Positions 1 through 7,680 of a stretch of DNA of 37,833 nt are shown one piece after another. Origin of the DNA: Deltaproteobacteria bacterium (lineage in GTDB: Bacteria > Myxococcota_A > UBA796 > SXON01). The DNA lies in the NCBI GenBank assembly GCA_014191855.1, contig BJHF01000065.1:1-37833 (forward strand). Reading direction: 5' to 3'. Positions within the stretch are counted from its first letter, which is position 1. Each line of letters begins with the position of its first letter. The notes under the pieces are model-generated. The model was not told the DNA's origin. It saw only the letters and a program-made list of their open reading frames with translations, and did not search any database. Position numbers and translations under genes: made by a program.

Positions 1-10
1 CTTCCGATCT
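1..10. other. Probable residual sequencing-adapter bases
   Basis: The first ten bases, CTTCCGATCT, are identical to the 3' end of the common Illumina TruSeq adapter (which ends GCTCTTCCGATCT). They sit exactly at the contig edge, and the reading frame of the adjoining channel gene becomes family-like (Asp-Gly-Asp then a PNS motif) only from base 11. I therefore treat them as non-genomic. A chance match of ten bases at the very edge is possible but unlikely. Confidence 0.75.
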
Positions 11-961
11 GACGGAGATGCGATCGTGCTCCCGAACTCAATCCTGCTCGCGACCCCGATCACCTTGCTCGGCCGGCGGGACGGGGTTTCGCACCCGCAC
101 CGGCAGTGGGTTCACTTCCGCGTGGACCATCGGTTCAACCCGGCGAAGGTGGTGGCGGTCGTGCAAGAAGCGCTGCGGGCCTCGGCGTTGGCCGGTGTGG
201 CTGCAGCGCCCCTGCCGGATGTGGTTTGCGTGGAGCTCGGGAAGGACCCCGCCGACAGCATGGCCCTCTACGCGGTGCGGTACTGGCTGAGCGACCTGTC
301 TCGCGACGTCCCGGTGGACTCGGCGGTGCGGGCCCGGGTGCAGGCCGCGCTGCAGCGCGCCGGGATCAGCCTCGCGTTGCCGGCCTACACCGTGTTCAAT
401 GCCGCGCATGACGATCTGGAGGGGCAGGCACGCCAGGGGCGGCGGCTTGAGCGGGCGTATCGGGTGCTCCGAAGCGTTGAGCTGTTCCGCAGCCTGTCGG
501 ACGAGGAGTGCATGCGGCTCGCGACGGGACTGCGGTATGTACCTTTCGCGGCCGGGGAAGTCATCACCCGACAGGGGGCGGTGGCCCACCACCTGTACCT
601 GTTGGCGGCGGGGGAGGTGGAGGTGCGGCTGGATGCGCAGGGCCACACCCAGACGGTCGCGAGCCTGCAGGCGCCCGACTTCTTCGGCGAGATGGGCTTG
701 CTCACCGGCGCGCCGCGTTCGGCGAGCATCGTCGCGGCCCAGGCGGTCACCTGCTACCAGCTCGATCACGACGCGTTCGAGGGCGTGCTGAAGGCGCGGC
801 CGGATGTTGCGGAGGAGCTCGCCGGGGTAACGGCGGCCCGGCAAACGGCGCTGTCCGCCGTTCGCGAGGGGCTCGATGCGCGGCAGGCCGGGGATGCGCG
901 GCGCCGGGAAACGGCGCGGATCCTGGCGTCGATGAAGGAGTTTTTTGGGTTGGCGGAGTAG
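11..961 (+). CDS. MscS-type mechanosensitive channel C-terminus fused to a cyclic-nucleotide-binding domain (5' partial)
   Basis: This is the C-terminal part of a small-conductance mechanosensitive channel; the N-terminus lies outside the window. The frame is open from base 11 and starts within the MscS beta domain (GDAIVLPNS, like the GD-x-V-x-PNS segment of the family). The alpha/beta C-terminal domain follows, with YAVRYWLSD and an RAGISLALP ending at about residue 120. A Crp/cNMP-type beta-roll occupies roughly residues 150-265 (FAAGEVITRQG, LYLLAAGEVEVRL, FFGEMGLLTGAPRSAS), followed by a charged C-terminal helix. MscS proteins with such domains are known, and ligand binding is expected to tune gating in the inner membrane. 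The ligand cannot be told from sequence. A GTG at 26 is in frame but lies inside the conserved domain, so it is not the true start. Confidence 0.85.
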   Translation, partial: DGDAIVLPNSILLATPITLLGRRDGVSHPHRQWVHFRVDHRFNPAKVVAVVQEALRASALAGVAAAPLPDVVCVELGKDPADSMALYAVRYWLSDLSRDVPVDSAVRARVQAALQRAGISLALPAYTVFNAAHDDLEGQARQGRRLERAYRVLRSVELFRSLSDEECMRLATGLRYVPFAAGEVITRQGAVAHHLYLLAAGEVEVRLDAQGHTQTVASLQAPDFFGEMGLLTGAPRSASIVAAQAVTCYQLDHDAFEGVLKARPDVAEELAGVTAARQTALSAVREGLDARQAGDARRRETARILASMKEFFGLAE

Positions 962-969
962 GCTACCCC

Positions 970-1659
970 GTGCCCCTTGCCCTCTTCGACCTCGACCGCA
1001 CCGTTCTCGCGGTGAATTCCGCCCGACTCTGGGTGGATTTCGAGATGAAGGGTGGCTACCTCACCCGATGGCAAGCGGTGCGGGCCGCCGCGTGGATCGG
1101 CACGTACCACATCGGTTTTACGCGGCTGGAGTCGCTGCTGGAGGAGGCGATCGCCACGCTCGCCGGGTCGCGAGAGGAGGAGGTTCGTGCGCGTACGGAG
1201 GCGTTCTACGCGGAGCGCATCGCCCACACCTACCGGCCCGGGGCGTTCGAGGCGCTGAAGCTGCATCGGGAGGCTGGGGACACGGTGGCGCTGCTCACGT
1301 CGTCGTCGAACTACCTGTGCGCGCCAGTACTCCGCGATCTGAGCCTGGAACATGCGCTTTGCAACCGCTTTGAGGTGGCGGAAGGGGTGTTTACCGGGAA
1401 GCCGGCGGGGCCGATCTGCTACGCGGCGGGAAAGGTGGCTCACGCCATCGCGTTCGCGGAAAGACATGGGCACACGCTGGCGGAGGCCACGTTCTACACC
1501 GACTCCATGAGTGACCTCCCGATGCTGGAGGCGGTGGGGCGCCCGGTGGCTGTGAACCCCGACCCGCGCTTGCGGCGGCTGGCGAAGAAGCGAGGTTGGC
1601 CGGTGGTCGACTGGGGAGTCAGCAGCCCAGCCGATAGCGGAACCAGTCCAGCGCCTTGA
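970..1659 (+). CDS. HAD-superfamily IB phosphatase (SerB-like)
   Basis: A 229-residue HAD hydrolase of the IB subfamily. It has the catalytic DxD motif FDLDRT (Asp7 as nucleophile, Asp9 as acid/base), motif II at LLTSSSNYL, a lysine in the GKPAGP segment and the metal-binding motif TDSMSDLPML. Members remove phosphate from phosphoserine, phospholipids or related small molecules; the substrate is not resolvable here, so serB is not assigned. The cap is helical and lies between motifs I and II. The GTG start at 970 is the only sensible one, because it is followed directly by the motif I strand (PLALFDLD) and a TAGG lies 7 bases upstream. It begins 8 bases after the channel gene, so co-transcription is likely. 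Its last 41 bases overlap the convergent FAD oxidoreductase gene. Confidence 0.88.
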   Translation: MPLALFDLDRTVLAVNSARLWVDFEMKGGYLTRWQAVRAAAWIGTYHIGFTRLESLLEEAIATLAGSREEEVRARTEAFYAERIAHTYRPGAFEALKLHREAGDTVALLTSSSNYLCAPVLRDLSLEHALCNRFEVAEGVFTGKPAGPICYAAGKVAHAIAFAERHGHTLAEATFYTDSMSDLPMLEAVGRPVAVNPDPRLRRLAKKRGWPVVDWGVSSPADSGTSPAP

Positions 1660-3247
1660 TTGGCGCGAAGATCCACGGCTCCTCGAAGGGGAAGATGCGA
1701 CACCGGGCGGCGCGGCTGCCCGTCTCGGCCAGGATGCCATTCACCGCCCGGCGTGCTGCTTCGTTCGCCGCCTCCATGCTGGCCAGATCGGTGATCGTCC
1801 GCACGTAGTCTGAGGCGAGGAACAGGTTGGGAATCGCGGTCGTGGCCTCGGGGCGATCGCGCCACGAGTCGGGGATGTTCACCAGCAGCGGGGTCTTGTT
1901 CGTTGGGGCGTCCGGCAACGGGAATTCGATCGCGGGATCGAGGAATCGGCTGTGCACGTCGGCGTCCACGAGCACGGGCGGCGCCCCCGCTTCGTTGACG
2001 TGGGCCTTGATCTCCGACCACACCTCGTCCAGCAGCTCGTCGCGGGTGCAATGGATGGCCTTCTTCCCGTTGAAGCGGCCGGGCTGATTCCAGTCGGAGA
2101 CATCCACCGAGAGCACGCCCGCCACGACACCATCGCCGTAGTTTGCGAGGTTGGTGGAAGGCCAGAACTGCTTCTCAGAGATCGAGGTGATCGCCCAAGG
2201 GGAGTCGATGTGGATCACATGCCCGGCCGCGATGGAAACGTCGCGATTCAGGAAGTACTGGATCCCCGTCATCCACTCCCATCGGAGCGCGCCGAGACGG
2301 CCGAGCGCCGGGTCCAAGGCCACTATTCCCGGGCTGGCCGCGGCCACCCGCTCCATCACCTCCACGGGAACCGCGACGACGAACTGATCGGCGGTGACGG
2401 TGACATCTGGCCCGGAGGCGCGTCGGATCCGTGCGCTGCTCACCCGGCCCGCAGCCGTCGTGAGGCTTACCAGCTCGTGGTCGAACTGGAAGACGACGCC
2501 GAGCGTGCGGAGGTGCTGCATCCAGGGGTCGATCCACATGTCATTGGTCGGCCCGGCCAGAACGCGATCGGGGGTTTGTGCTGGATCGGCGAAGGGGACC
2601 AACAACTGCACCAGGATGCTCGCGACCGTGCGCGTGCTGGCTTCCCGCGGCTTCATCGCCGTGAGGCAGCGCGTGAGCCCCGTCGCGATGAGCTTCTGGT
2701 AGGCCACCGAGCGCGTTTCGGCGCCGATGTAGTCCCACCACGCGATCTTCTCGTACTCGGCGAGGCGCCTCGCCTCGCAGCTCCCCAGGTACTCCGTCAT
2801 CTTCAGCCCGAAGTGCAGCACCTCCTCCCGAGGCACACCGAACTGCCCGCCGAAGATGTTGTTGAGCAGGATGAGCCAGTCTGCCGGCGATCGGGGAAAA
2901 CGACCGTTCAGCTTGATGTCGGTGCGGCCGAACTGGGAGATCAACAGCCGCGCGCACGGGGTGAGGTTCTCGCGCACCGAGCGCCCACCAAACGGGATGC
3001 GGGACATGGTATCGGGAATATGCTTGTAGAACGCTGGATAGAAACGAAAGCCATGCTCGCCGGGAAGGTCGGCCCGGCCCCCGACTCCGCTGCCAGGAAC
3101 GGGGATGCTCCGCGCCTTGCCCCCGGCTTCATCGGCGCGCCCAGACTGGTACACCGTTACCTGGAACCCGCGCTCGGCGAGCTCGTGGGCCGCAGTGAGG
3201 CCGGCGACGCCGCCCCCGAGGACGGCCACCGTGGTTGGGGTGGGCAA
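1619..3247 (-). CDS. FAD-dependent amine-oxidase/phytoene-desaturase-like oxidoreductase
   Basis: A 542-residue flavoprotein. The N-terminal Rossmann dinucleotide motif is VLGGGVAGLTAAHELAERG (about residues 9-27), followed by a GGKARS segment of the kind seen in carotenoid desaturases and hydroxysqualene dehydroxylases. Near the C-terminus NLFLASDYVRT and SMEAANEAARRAVNGIL form the usual second FAD-contacting region. The substrate is unknown; squalene- or carotenoid-type dehydrogenation and amine oxidation are the family options, and no terpenoid genes lie nearby. The start is TTG at 3247, supported by GGAG 7 bases upstream and by full coverage of the first beta strand. It is divergent from the large kinase (35 bases between starts) and convergent with the HAD gene, overlapping it by 41 bases. 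Confidence 0.85.
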   Translation of the reverse strand: MPTPTTVAVLGGGVAGLTAAHELAERGFQVTVYQSGRADEAGGKARSIPVPGSGVGGRADLPGEHGFRFYPAFYKHIPDTMSRIPFGGRSVRENLTPCARLLISQFGRTDIKLNGRFPRSPADWLILLNNIFGGQFGVPREEVLHFGLKMTEYLGSCEARRLAEYEKIAWWDYIGAETRSVAYQKLIATGLTRCLTAMKPREASTRTVASILVQLLVPFADPAQTPDRVLAGPTNDMWIDPWMQHLRTLGVVFQFDHELVSLTTAAGRVSSARIRRASGPDVTVTADQFVVAVPVEVMERVAAASPGIVALDPALGRLGALRWEWMTGIQYFLNRDVSIAAGHVIHIDSPWAITSISEKQFWPSTNLANYGDGVVAGVLSVDVSDWNQPGRFNGKKAIHCTRDELLDEVWSEIKAHVNEAGAPPVLVDADVHSRFLDPAIEFPLPDAPTNKTPLLVNIPDSWRDRPEATTAIPNLFLASDYVRTITDLASMEAANEAARRAVNGILAETGSRAARCRIFPFEEPWIFAPIKALDWFRYRLGC

Positions 3248-3261
3248 GGGTTCGCTCCGGG

Positions 3262-3283
3262 TCGGTTACCCGAGGCTAACCGA
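3262..3283. promoter_or_regulatory. Perfect inverted repeat at divergent start region (candidate operator or mRNA hairpin)
   Basis: TCGGTTA, an 8-base spacer (CCCGAGGC), then TAACCGA form a perfect 7-bp inverted repeat. Its right arm ends in the A of the kinase ATG, and the spacer contains that gene's GAGG ribosome-binding site. It lies between two divergent starts only 35 bases apart. As DNA it could be a dimeric-regulator operator acting on both genes; as RNA it would place the kinase ribosome-binding site in a loop. No regulator is identified, so the function is inference. Confidence 0.4.
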
Positions 3284-6200
3284 TGACTCCGGTTGACCCC
3301 TACCTGCCGGCCCACGCCGCGTCCCGCTTCGTTCTGGAGCGCCGCGTGGGCCAGGGGGGAATGGGCCAGGTGTGGCTCGCGATGGACCGCGACTGGGGCT
3401 CTCGGGTGGCGCTCAAGACCGCCTCGTTCGTAACGCCAGGGTCCGCGGCGGCGATGCGAACGGAATTTCGTGCTTTCGCGGGGATCGTCCACGAGAACGT
3501 GGCGCGGTTCTTCGAGCTGGTGGGCGACGAGGCCCGGTGCGCCTACTCCATGGAGTTCATCGACGGCGCCTCGTTTATCGAGTATGTACGCGGAGATCTG
3601 CCGCAGGGCGCGCCGCTGGGAGGCGCGGGACTGGTGCGTCTGATGCCCCTTGTCGGCCAGCTCCTCGCGGGGGTGGCCGCGGTGCACGACGCGGGCTTGC
3701 TGCATCGCGATCTCAAGCCGGCGAACGTACTCATTGACGGTGCGGGCCGGCTCGTTTTGGTGGACCCAGGGCTCGCCGTCGCGCTCGCCGACGTGGGCAC
3801 GAGCGCGCCCCGCGCCATGGTGGGCACCGTGGCGTACATGGCCCCCGAGCAGCTCGAAGGCGAGCCCCTCGGACCGGGCACGGACTGGTATGCGGTGGGC
3901 GTGATGGTATTCGAGGCGTTGCTCGGGCGTGTTCCGTTCGGCGGCGCGCTCCTCGACGTGGCGGCGAAGAAGCGGCTGGGCGTTTTGCCCCCGCTGGATG
4001 GGCTGCCCGACGGGCCGGAAGGCGTGTGGGCGGTGGCGTTGCGCCTGCTGCTGTCGCCCAACCCGGCGGAGCGGCGCCGGGGGGTGGACCAGCTCCGGGA
4101 AGTCACGGCGCACCGGATGCCCAGGGCCTTTGAGGCTTCGCCGTACGTCGGACGTGAAGTAGAGCTCGAACGCCTCGATCACCTGTGGGCGAGCGCTTCG
4201 GGTTCGCGGTTGATCGTCGTAACCGGGCCGACGGGCTACGGGAAATCGCGACTGTTGGACACTTGGGCGGCCGGAGCGCGCCGCCGCCTCGGGGCGCGGA
4301 TCGTCGCGGGCCGCTGCGATCCCCGGGAGTCGGTGCCGTTCCTTGGGCTCGACGCGCTGATGCGCCTGGTGTCGCCCCGCCTCGATGCCCCACCGCAGCA
4401 GGCGCCGGTTACTCTCGAAGCGCAGCGCCGCGCCTTCGCCAACTTTCGATCGGCGTTTTTCGCCGCGACGGACGGCGCCCCCACCGTCGTGCTGGTGGAC
4501 GACGTGCAATGGGCCGGCCCCGACACTGCCGTGCTGCTCGCCGAGCTGGCGCGGGCCCCCGTACCCGCGAACGTGCTGTTCGTCGTTTCGGCGCGCTCGC
4601 CCGAGGAGGTGGATCCGGCGCTGGCCGAGCTCGCGTTCGATACGCTCAGCCTCGGCCGACTCGCGGCGGAAGCCAGCCTCCAACTTGCCTCGTGGTTCGC
4701 TTCTCCCCGGCGCGCAGGGCTCGTGAGCGCGGTTGCCGCGGGAGATCCGCTGCTGCTCACCGAGCTCTCTCGTGCGGGTGAGCTCGGCCTCAGCACCTCG
4801 TCACCCGAGGTCGACGGGCTCGTGCGGAACCGTATTCGCGGCCTGCCGCCCACGGAACGTGCGTTGTTCGAGATCATCGCCCTGGCGGGGAGCGCGGTGG
4901 GGCCCGCGGTGCTCCGTCGGTGTGACATACCCGACACCCTCGACGCGGTGACGACGCTGCTGCGGGAGCGCCTGGTTCGGCTGGAGTCGGGTCCGGGCGG
5001 GGTTACGGTGAGCCCGGCGCACGCGACCTTTGCGGCCGCCGCCGCCGCGGAGCTGCGCCCGGAAGCGCGCGCGTTGCGACATGAAGCGCTCGCCGAGGCG
5101 CTCATCGGCGCGGGCGATCCCCGCAGCGAATTCATCGCCATCCACCTGGAGCTTGGCGGGGCGCCGGAGCGGGCGGCCTCCTACGCGCTCACCGCGGCGC
5201 GAGAGGCCGGGCGCCGGTTCGCGTATCGCAGCGCGCGCGAGCTGTACGAGCGGGCGTTCCGGCTCGGCCCGCCCGTTACCGGCACTCGGGGCGAGTACGC
5301 CGAGATCCTCGCCGCGCTGGGGCTCGGGCAGCTCGCCGCCGACGTGTTTCTGGAGGTTGCCGGAGGAGAGTCGGGCGATCCGCGGCTGGTTGTTCGCGCC
5401 GCCGAGCAGCTCTTCCTCTCGGCCCGCGTTCCGTCCGGGATGCGGTTGCTCGCGGCCGTGCTCCGCCGCGTCGGCGTCGTTGCGCCGCGGAGCCGGTTCT
5501 TCCAATTGTTGGGGATCGCCGCCGGCCACTTCCGCCTCGCATGGGGCTGGCTCCCGCGCACGCCGGATGACCTTGCCCTGACTGCGCTGTGGGTCGCCGC
5601 CGCGGGCGTTGCCCCCTCCGATCCGATCCTGTCGCACTGGTACGGCGCCCGGTACGCGCTGTTGGCGCTCGCCACGAACGACGCCGCCGCGAAGGCCAGA
5701 TCGGCGTCGCTGGAGGCGATCTTGCTGGCGCGCTTCCGGAGCACGCGCTTCGGCGACCGGGCGCCGGTGCGGCTCGCCGAAGCGTTCCGGCTTGCCGAGC
5801 TCAGCGGCGATCCTGGGGAGATCGCCTACGCCTGGGTAGCGGCCGGCGCCGTGCACTGGACGGTGCAGGACGTCGGACCGGCCACGGCCGCCTGTGAGCG
5901 CGCGCTCGACCTTTACTCCCGCATCACGTCGCGCTCGGTGCACTGGGAGATCTCGGTGACTCGGCTCTGGTTGCATGGCTCCTACGCCGTGAGCTGCGAG
6001 ATCGAGAAGATGCTGCGGCTCGCCGACGCGGTTTCGGAGGATGCGAAGGCGCGGAACGACCCCTGGGCGCTCGACGCCGGCTTGTTCGCCCTGGTGTGCC
6101 GCGCCCACCTGATCCGCGGGGACGTTGCGGCGGCGGAAGCGGAGGTGCGCGCGCTCGAAGCCCGCGTTTTGGAAGGCGGCGGCTGTGTCGGGGAGGTGCT

Positions 6201-6702
6201 CATCGACGAGGTGGAGGCGGATCTGGCGCTGCTGCGTGGCGACGTTGGCGAGGCCTGGCGGGCGATGGTGCGCGGCCAACCGCGCCGGGAGCGCCATCAG
6301 ACGGAGGTGATCCCTGCGTTGGCGGTGGACTATTATGCGAGGCGCGGATCGATCGCGGCGGCTTTGGCGGCGGGGCGCGGGGAGGCGAGCGCCAAGGAGC
6401 GGGCAGCCGCCGCGAAGGTCGCCCGGGGGGATCGGGAGCGGCTGCGCCGATGTCCGGCGATCAACGCCGTGCGTACCGCGGAGCTGCTCGATGCCCACGC
6501 GCGGCTGCTCGGCGGGGCGCCGCTCGCCGACGTGGCCGCGAGCCTCGACGTGATCGAGCGCGACTCGGCCGCGCTGGGGCAGCACCACTGGGCGTCGGCC
6601 GCCCGCGCGCTGCGGCTGGCTGCGCAGGGCGTACGCGACACGTCGTGGTGTGGTGGGTTGTACGTGGATCTTTTCGTGCCGGGGCTCGTGGCGGTTCCCT
6701 AG
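3283..6702 (+). CDS. Giant Ser/Thr protein kinase fused to AAA ATPase and TPR-like repeats
   Basis: A 1139-residue signalling protein. Hanks-type kinase domain, residues ~15-285: glycine loop VGQGGMGQV, VALK lysine (Lys45), catalytic loop HRDLKPAN (141-148), APE-equivalent MAPEQ and TDWYAVGV. The metal-binding DFG triplet is DPG (161-163), which is unusual. An AAA_16-type ATPase module follows, with Walker A GPTGYGKS (315-322) and Walker B TVVLVDDVQW (~403-412). The remaining ~500 residues are alanine- and leucine-rich helical repeats, probably TPR-like. This order is known from bacterial PknK-like and myxobacterial kinases; the protein probably phosphorylates targets in response to a ligand sensed by the repeats. 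No membrane segment is evident. ATG at 3283 has GAGG 7 bases upstream. The gene ends in TAG within a CTAG shared with the convergent MpaB-like gene. Confidence 0.92.
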   Translation: MTPVDPYLPAHAASRFVLERRVGQGGMGQVWLAMDRDWGSRVALKTASFVTPGSAAAMRTEFRAFAGIVHENVARFFELVGDEARCAYSMEFIDGASFIEYVRGDLPQGAPLGGAGLVRLMPLVGQLLAGVAAVHDAGLLHRDLKPANVLIDGAGRLVLVDPGLAVALADVGTSAPRAMVGTVAYMAPEQLEGEPLGPGTDWYAVGVMVFEALLGRVPFGGALLDVAAKKRLGVLPPLDGLPDGPEGVWAVALRLLLSPNPAERRRGVDQLREVTAHRMPRAFEASPYVGREVELERLDHLWASASGSRLIVVTGPTGYGKSRLLDTWAAGARRRLGARIVAGRCDPRESVPFLGLDALMRLVSPRLDAPPQQAPVTLEAQRRAFANFRSAFFAATDGAPTVVLVDDVQWAGPDTAVLLAELARAPVPANVLFVVSARSPEEVDPALAELAFDTLSLGRLAAEASLQLASWFASPRRAGLVSAVAAGDPLLLTELSRAGELGLSTSSPEVDGLVRNRIRGLPPTERALFEIIALAGSAVGPAVLRRCDIPDTLDAVTTLLRERLVRLESGPGGVTVSPAHATFAAAAAAELRPEARALRHEALAEALIGAGDPRSEFIAIHLELGGAPERAASYALTAAREAGRRFAYRSARELYERAFRLGPPVTGTRGEYAEILAALGLGQLAADVFLEVAGGESGDPRLVVRAAEQLFLSARVPSGMRLLAAVLRRVGVVAPRSRFFQLLGIAAGHFRLAWGWLPRTPDDLALTALWVAAAGVAPSDPILSHWYGARYALLALATNDAAAKARSASLEAILLARFRSTRFGDRAPVRLAEAFRLAELSGDPGEIAYAWVAAGAVHWTVQDVGPATAACERALDLYSRITSRSVHWEISVTRLWLHGSYAVSCEIEKMLRLADAVSEDAKARNDPWALDAGLFALVCRAHLIRGDVAAAEAEVRALEARVLEGGGCVGEVLIDEVEADLALLRGDVGEAWRAMVRGQPRRERHQTEVIPALAVDYYARRGSIAAALAAGRGEASAKERAAAAKVARGDRERLRRCPAINAVRTAELLDAHARLLGGAPLADVAASLDVIERDSAALGQHHWASAARALRLAAQGVRDTSWCGGLYVDLFVPGLVAVP

Positions 6703-7640
6703 TACGGATCCCCCGTCCGCGTACGATACGCCAGGAACGCCTCGGAATACCGGATCGCGTCCGGCGCGAAGTACACGACGGCGCGGGTGGCGAGCAGGAA
6801 GGCAACCCACTCCACCGCGGCGACCAGCGGCGGCGGCGTGTTGGCCGGACAGAGCGTCCGAAGCGGCGGGGGCGTCGTGAACCACGCCACGCTCTCGCCG
6901 AGGCCGAAGGGCGGCAACGTTGCGTTCGCCCACAGCGCGTCCGAGATCTTGTGGGCACTTTTGTGCACATGCAGCCCCGGGCGGATGGGGTCGCTCGGCG
7001 CGGTGCCGTAGGTGACCTTGGACAAGCGCAGGTTCATCCAGCTTCGTAGCGCGGCGTGATCCGCGGGAAGGATCGATTGGGGGATCCCGAGCGCGCGCGC
7101 GATGCGGCGACCATCGGCCCAGGCTTTGTTGCGCTGAACCTGCGTCATCGGCGCCATCTGCTCCATGGCGAAGATCATCGCGTCGAGCACGCAGGCGAGC
7201 ACCCAGAGGCGCTCCTCGTCCTTGTAGGGCTCGTAGTACTCACCCGCGCGGTTCGGACAGGTATCGGCCGTGATCGTGCCGTACACGGTCTTGTGGCCCG
7301 AGACGTAGCGCTTGATGGCCTCCTTCACCTGCGCGCGGGTGCCGTAGATCACCGCGTTGAGGAACTTGCCAGTTTTGTCGAGTCGACCTTGCGGATCCGT
7401 CTCGAACTGGCTGTGATCGACGACGCCCTGGCCCACGACGGGGTTGGAGATCTGCTGCACGAGCGCGTGAAATCCACCGAGCGCGAGCAACGGCGTGTAC
7501 CGGGCGATGCGCCGGATCGGCGCGCCAAAACCAAACAAGCCGAGGTTGGGGCTCAGCCCGGCGTTGGTGCAGAGCAGGTCGACGCGGGCGTCGATCGCAT
7601 TGTCGGTCAGGTCGGCGGGCGGGGGCAAGGGGATCGCCAT
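6699..7640 (-). CDS. MpaB/latex-clearing-protein-like family protein (DUF2236)
   Basis: A 313-residue protein resembling the DUF2236 family, which includes the ER-bound fungal oxygenase MpaB and the haem-dependent rubber oxygenase Lcp. The family-like segments are GKFLNAVIYGTRAQVKEAI, GHKTVYG (~115-121), YYEPYKDEERLWVLACVLD (~135-153) and a later ALGIPQSILPAD. In most members I recall, the second block reads WVH; here the position is WVL (residues 146-148), so a normally conserved histidine seems to be missing. Activity is thus uncertain. The C-terminus contains a hydrophobic stretch (VAAVEWVAFLLATRAVVYF) that may associate with the membrane. It lies 40 bases downstream of the radical SAM gene on the same strand, so the two are probably co-transcribed. 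Its TAG stop and the kinase TAG share the palindrome CTAG. Confidence 0.7.
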   Translation of the reverse strand: MAIPLPPPADLTDNAIDARVDLLCTNAGLSPNLGLFGFGAPIRRIARYTPLLALGGFHALVQQISNPVVGQGVVDHSQFETDPQGRLDKTGKFLNAVIYGTRAQVKEAIKRYVSGHKTVYGTITADTCPNRAGEYYEPYKDEERLWVLACVLDAMIFAMEQMAPMTQVQRNKAWADGRRIARALGIPQSILPADHAALRSWMNLRLSKVTYGTAPSDPIRPGLHVHKSAHKISDALWANATLPPFGLGESVAWFTTPPPLRTLCPANTPPPLVAAVEWVAFLLATRAVVYFAPDAIRYSEAFLAYRTRTGDPY

Positions 7641-7680
7641 GGGGGGTCCGGGTCGGTTGGGCCCCCGAAGGTAGCCGCTC

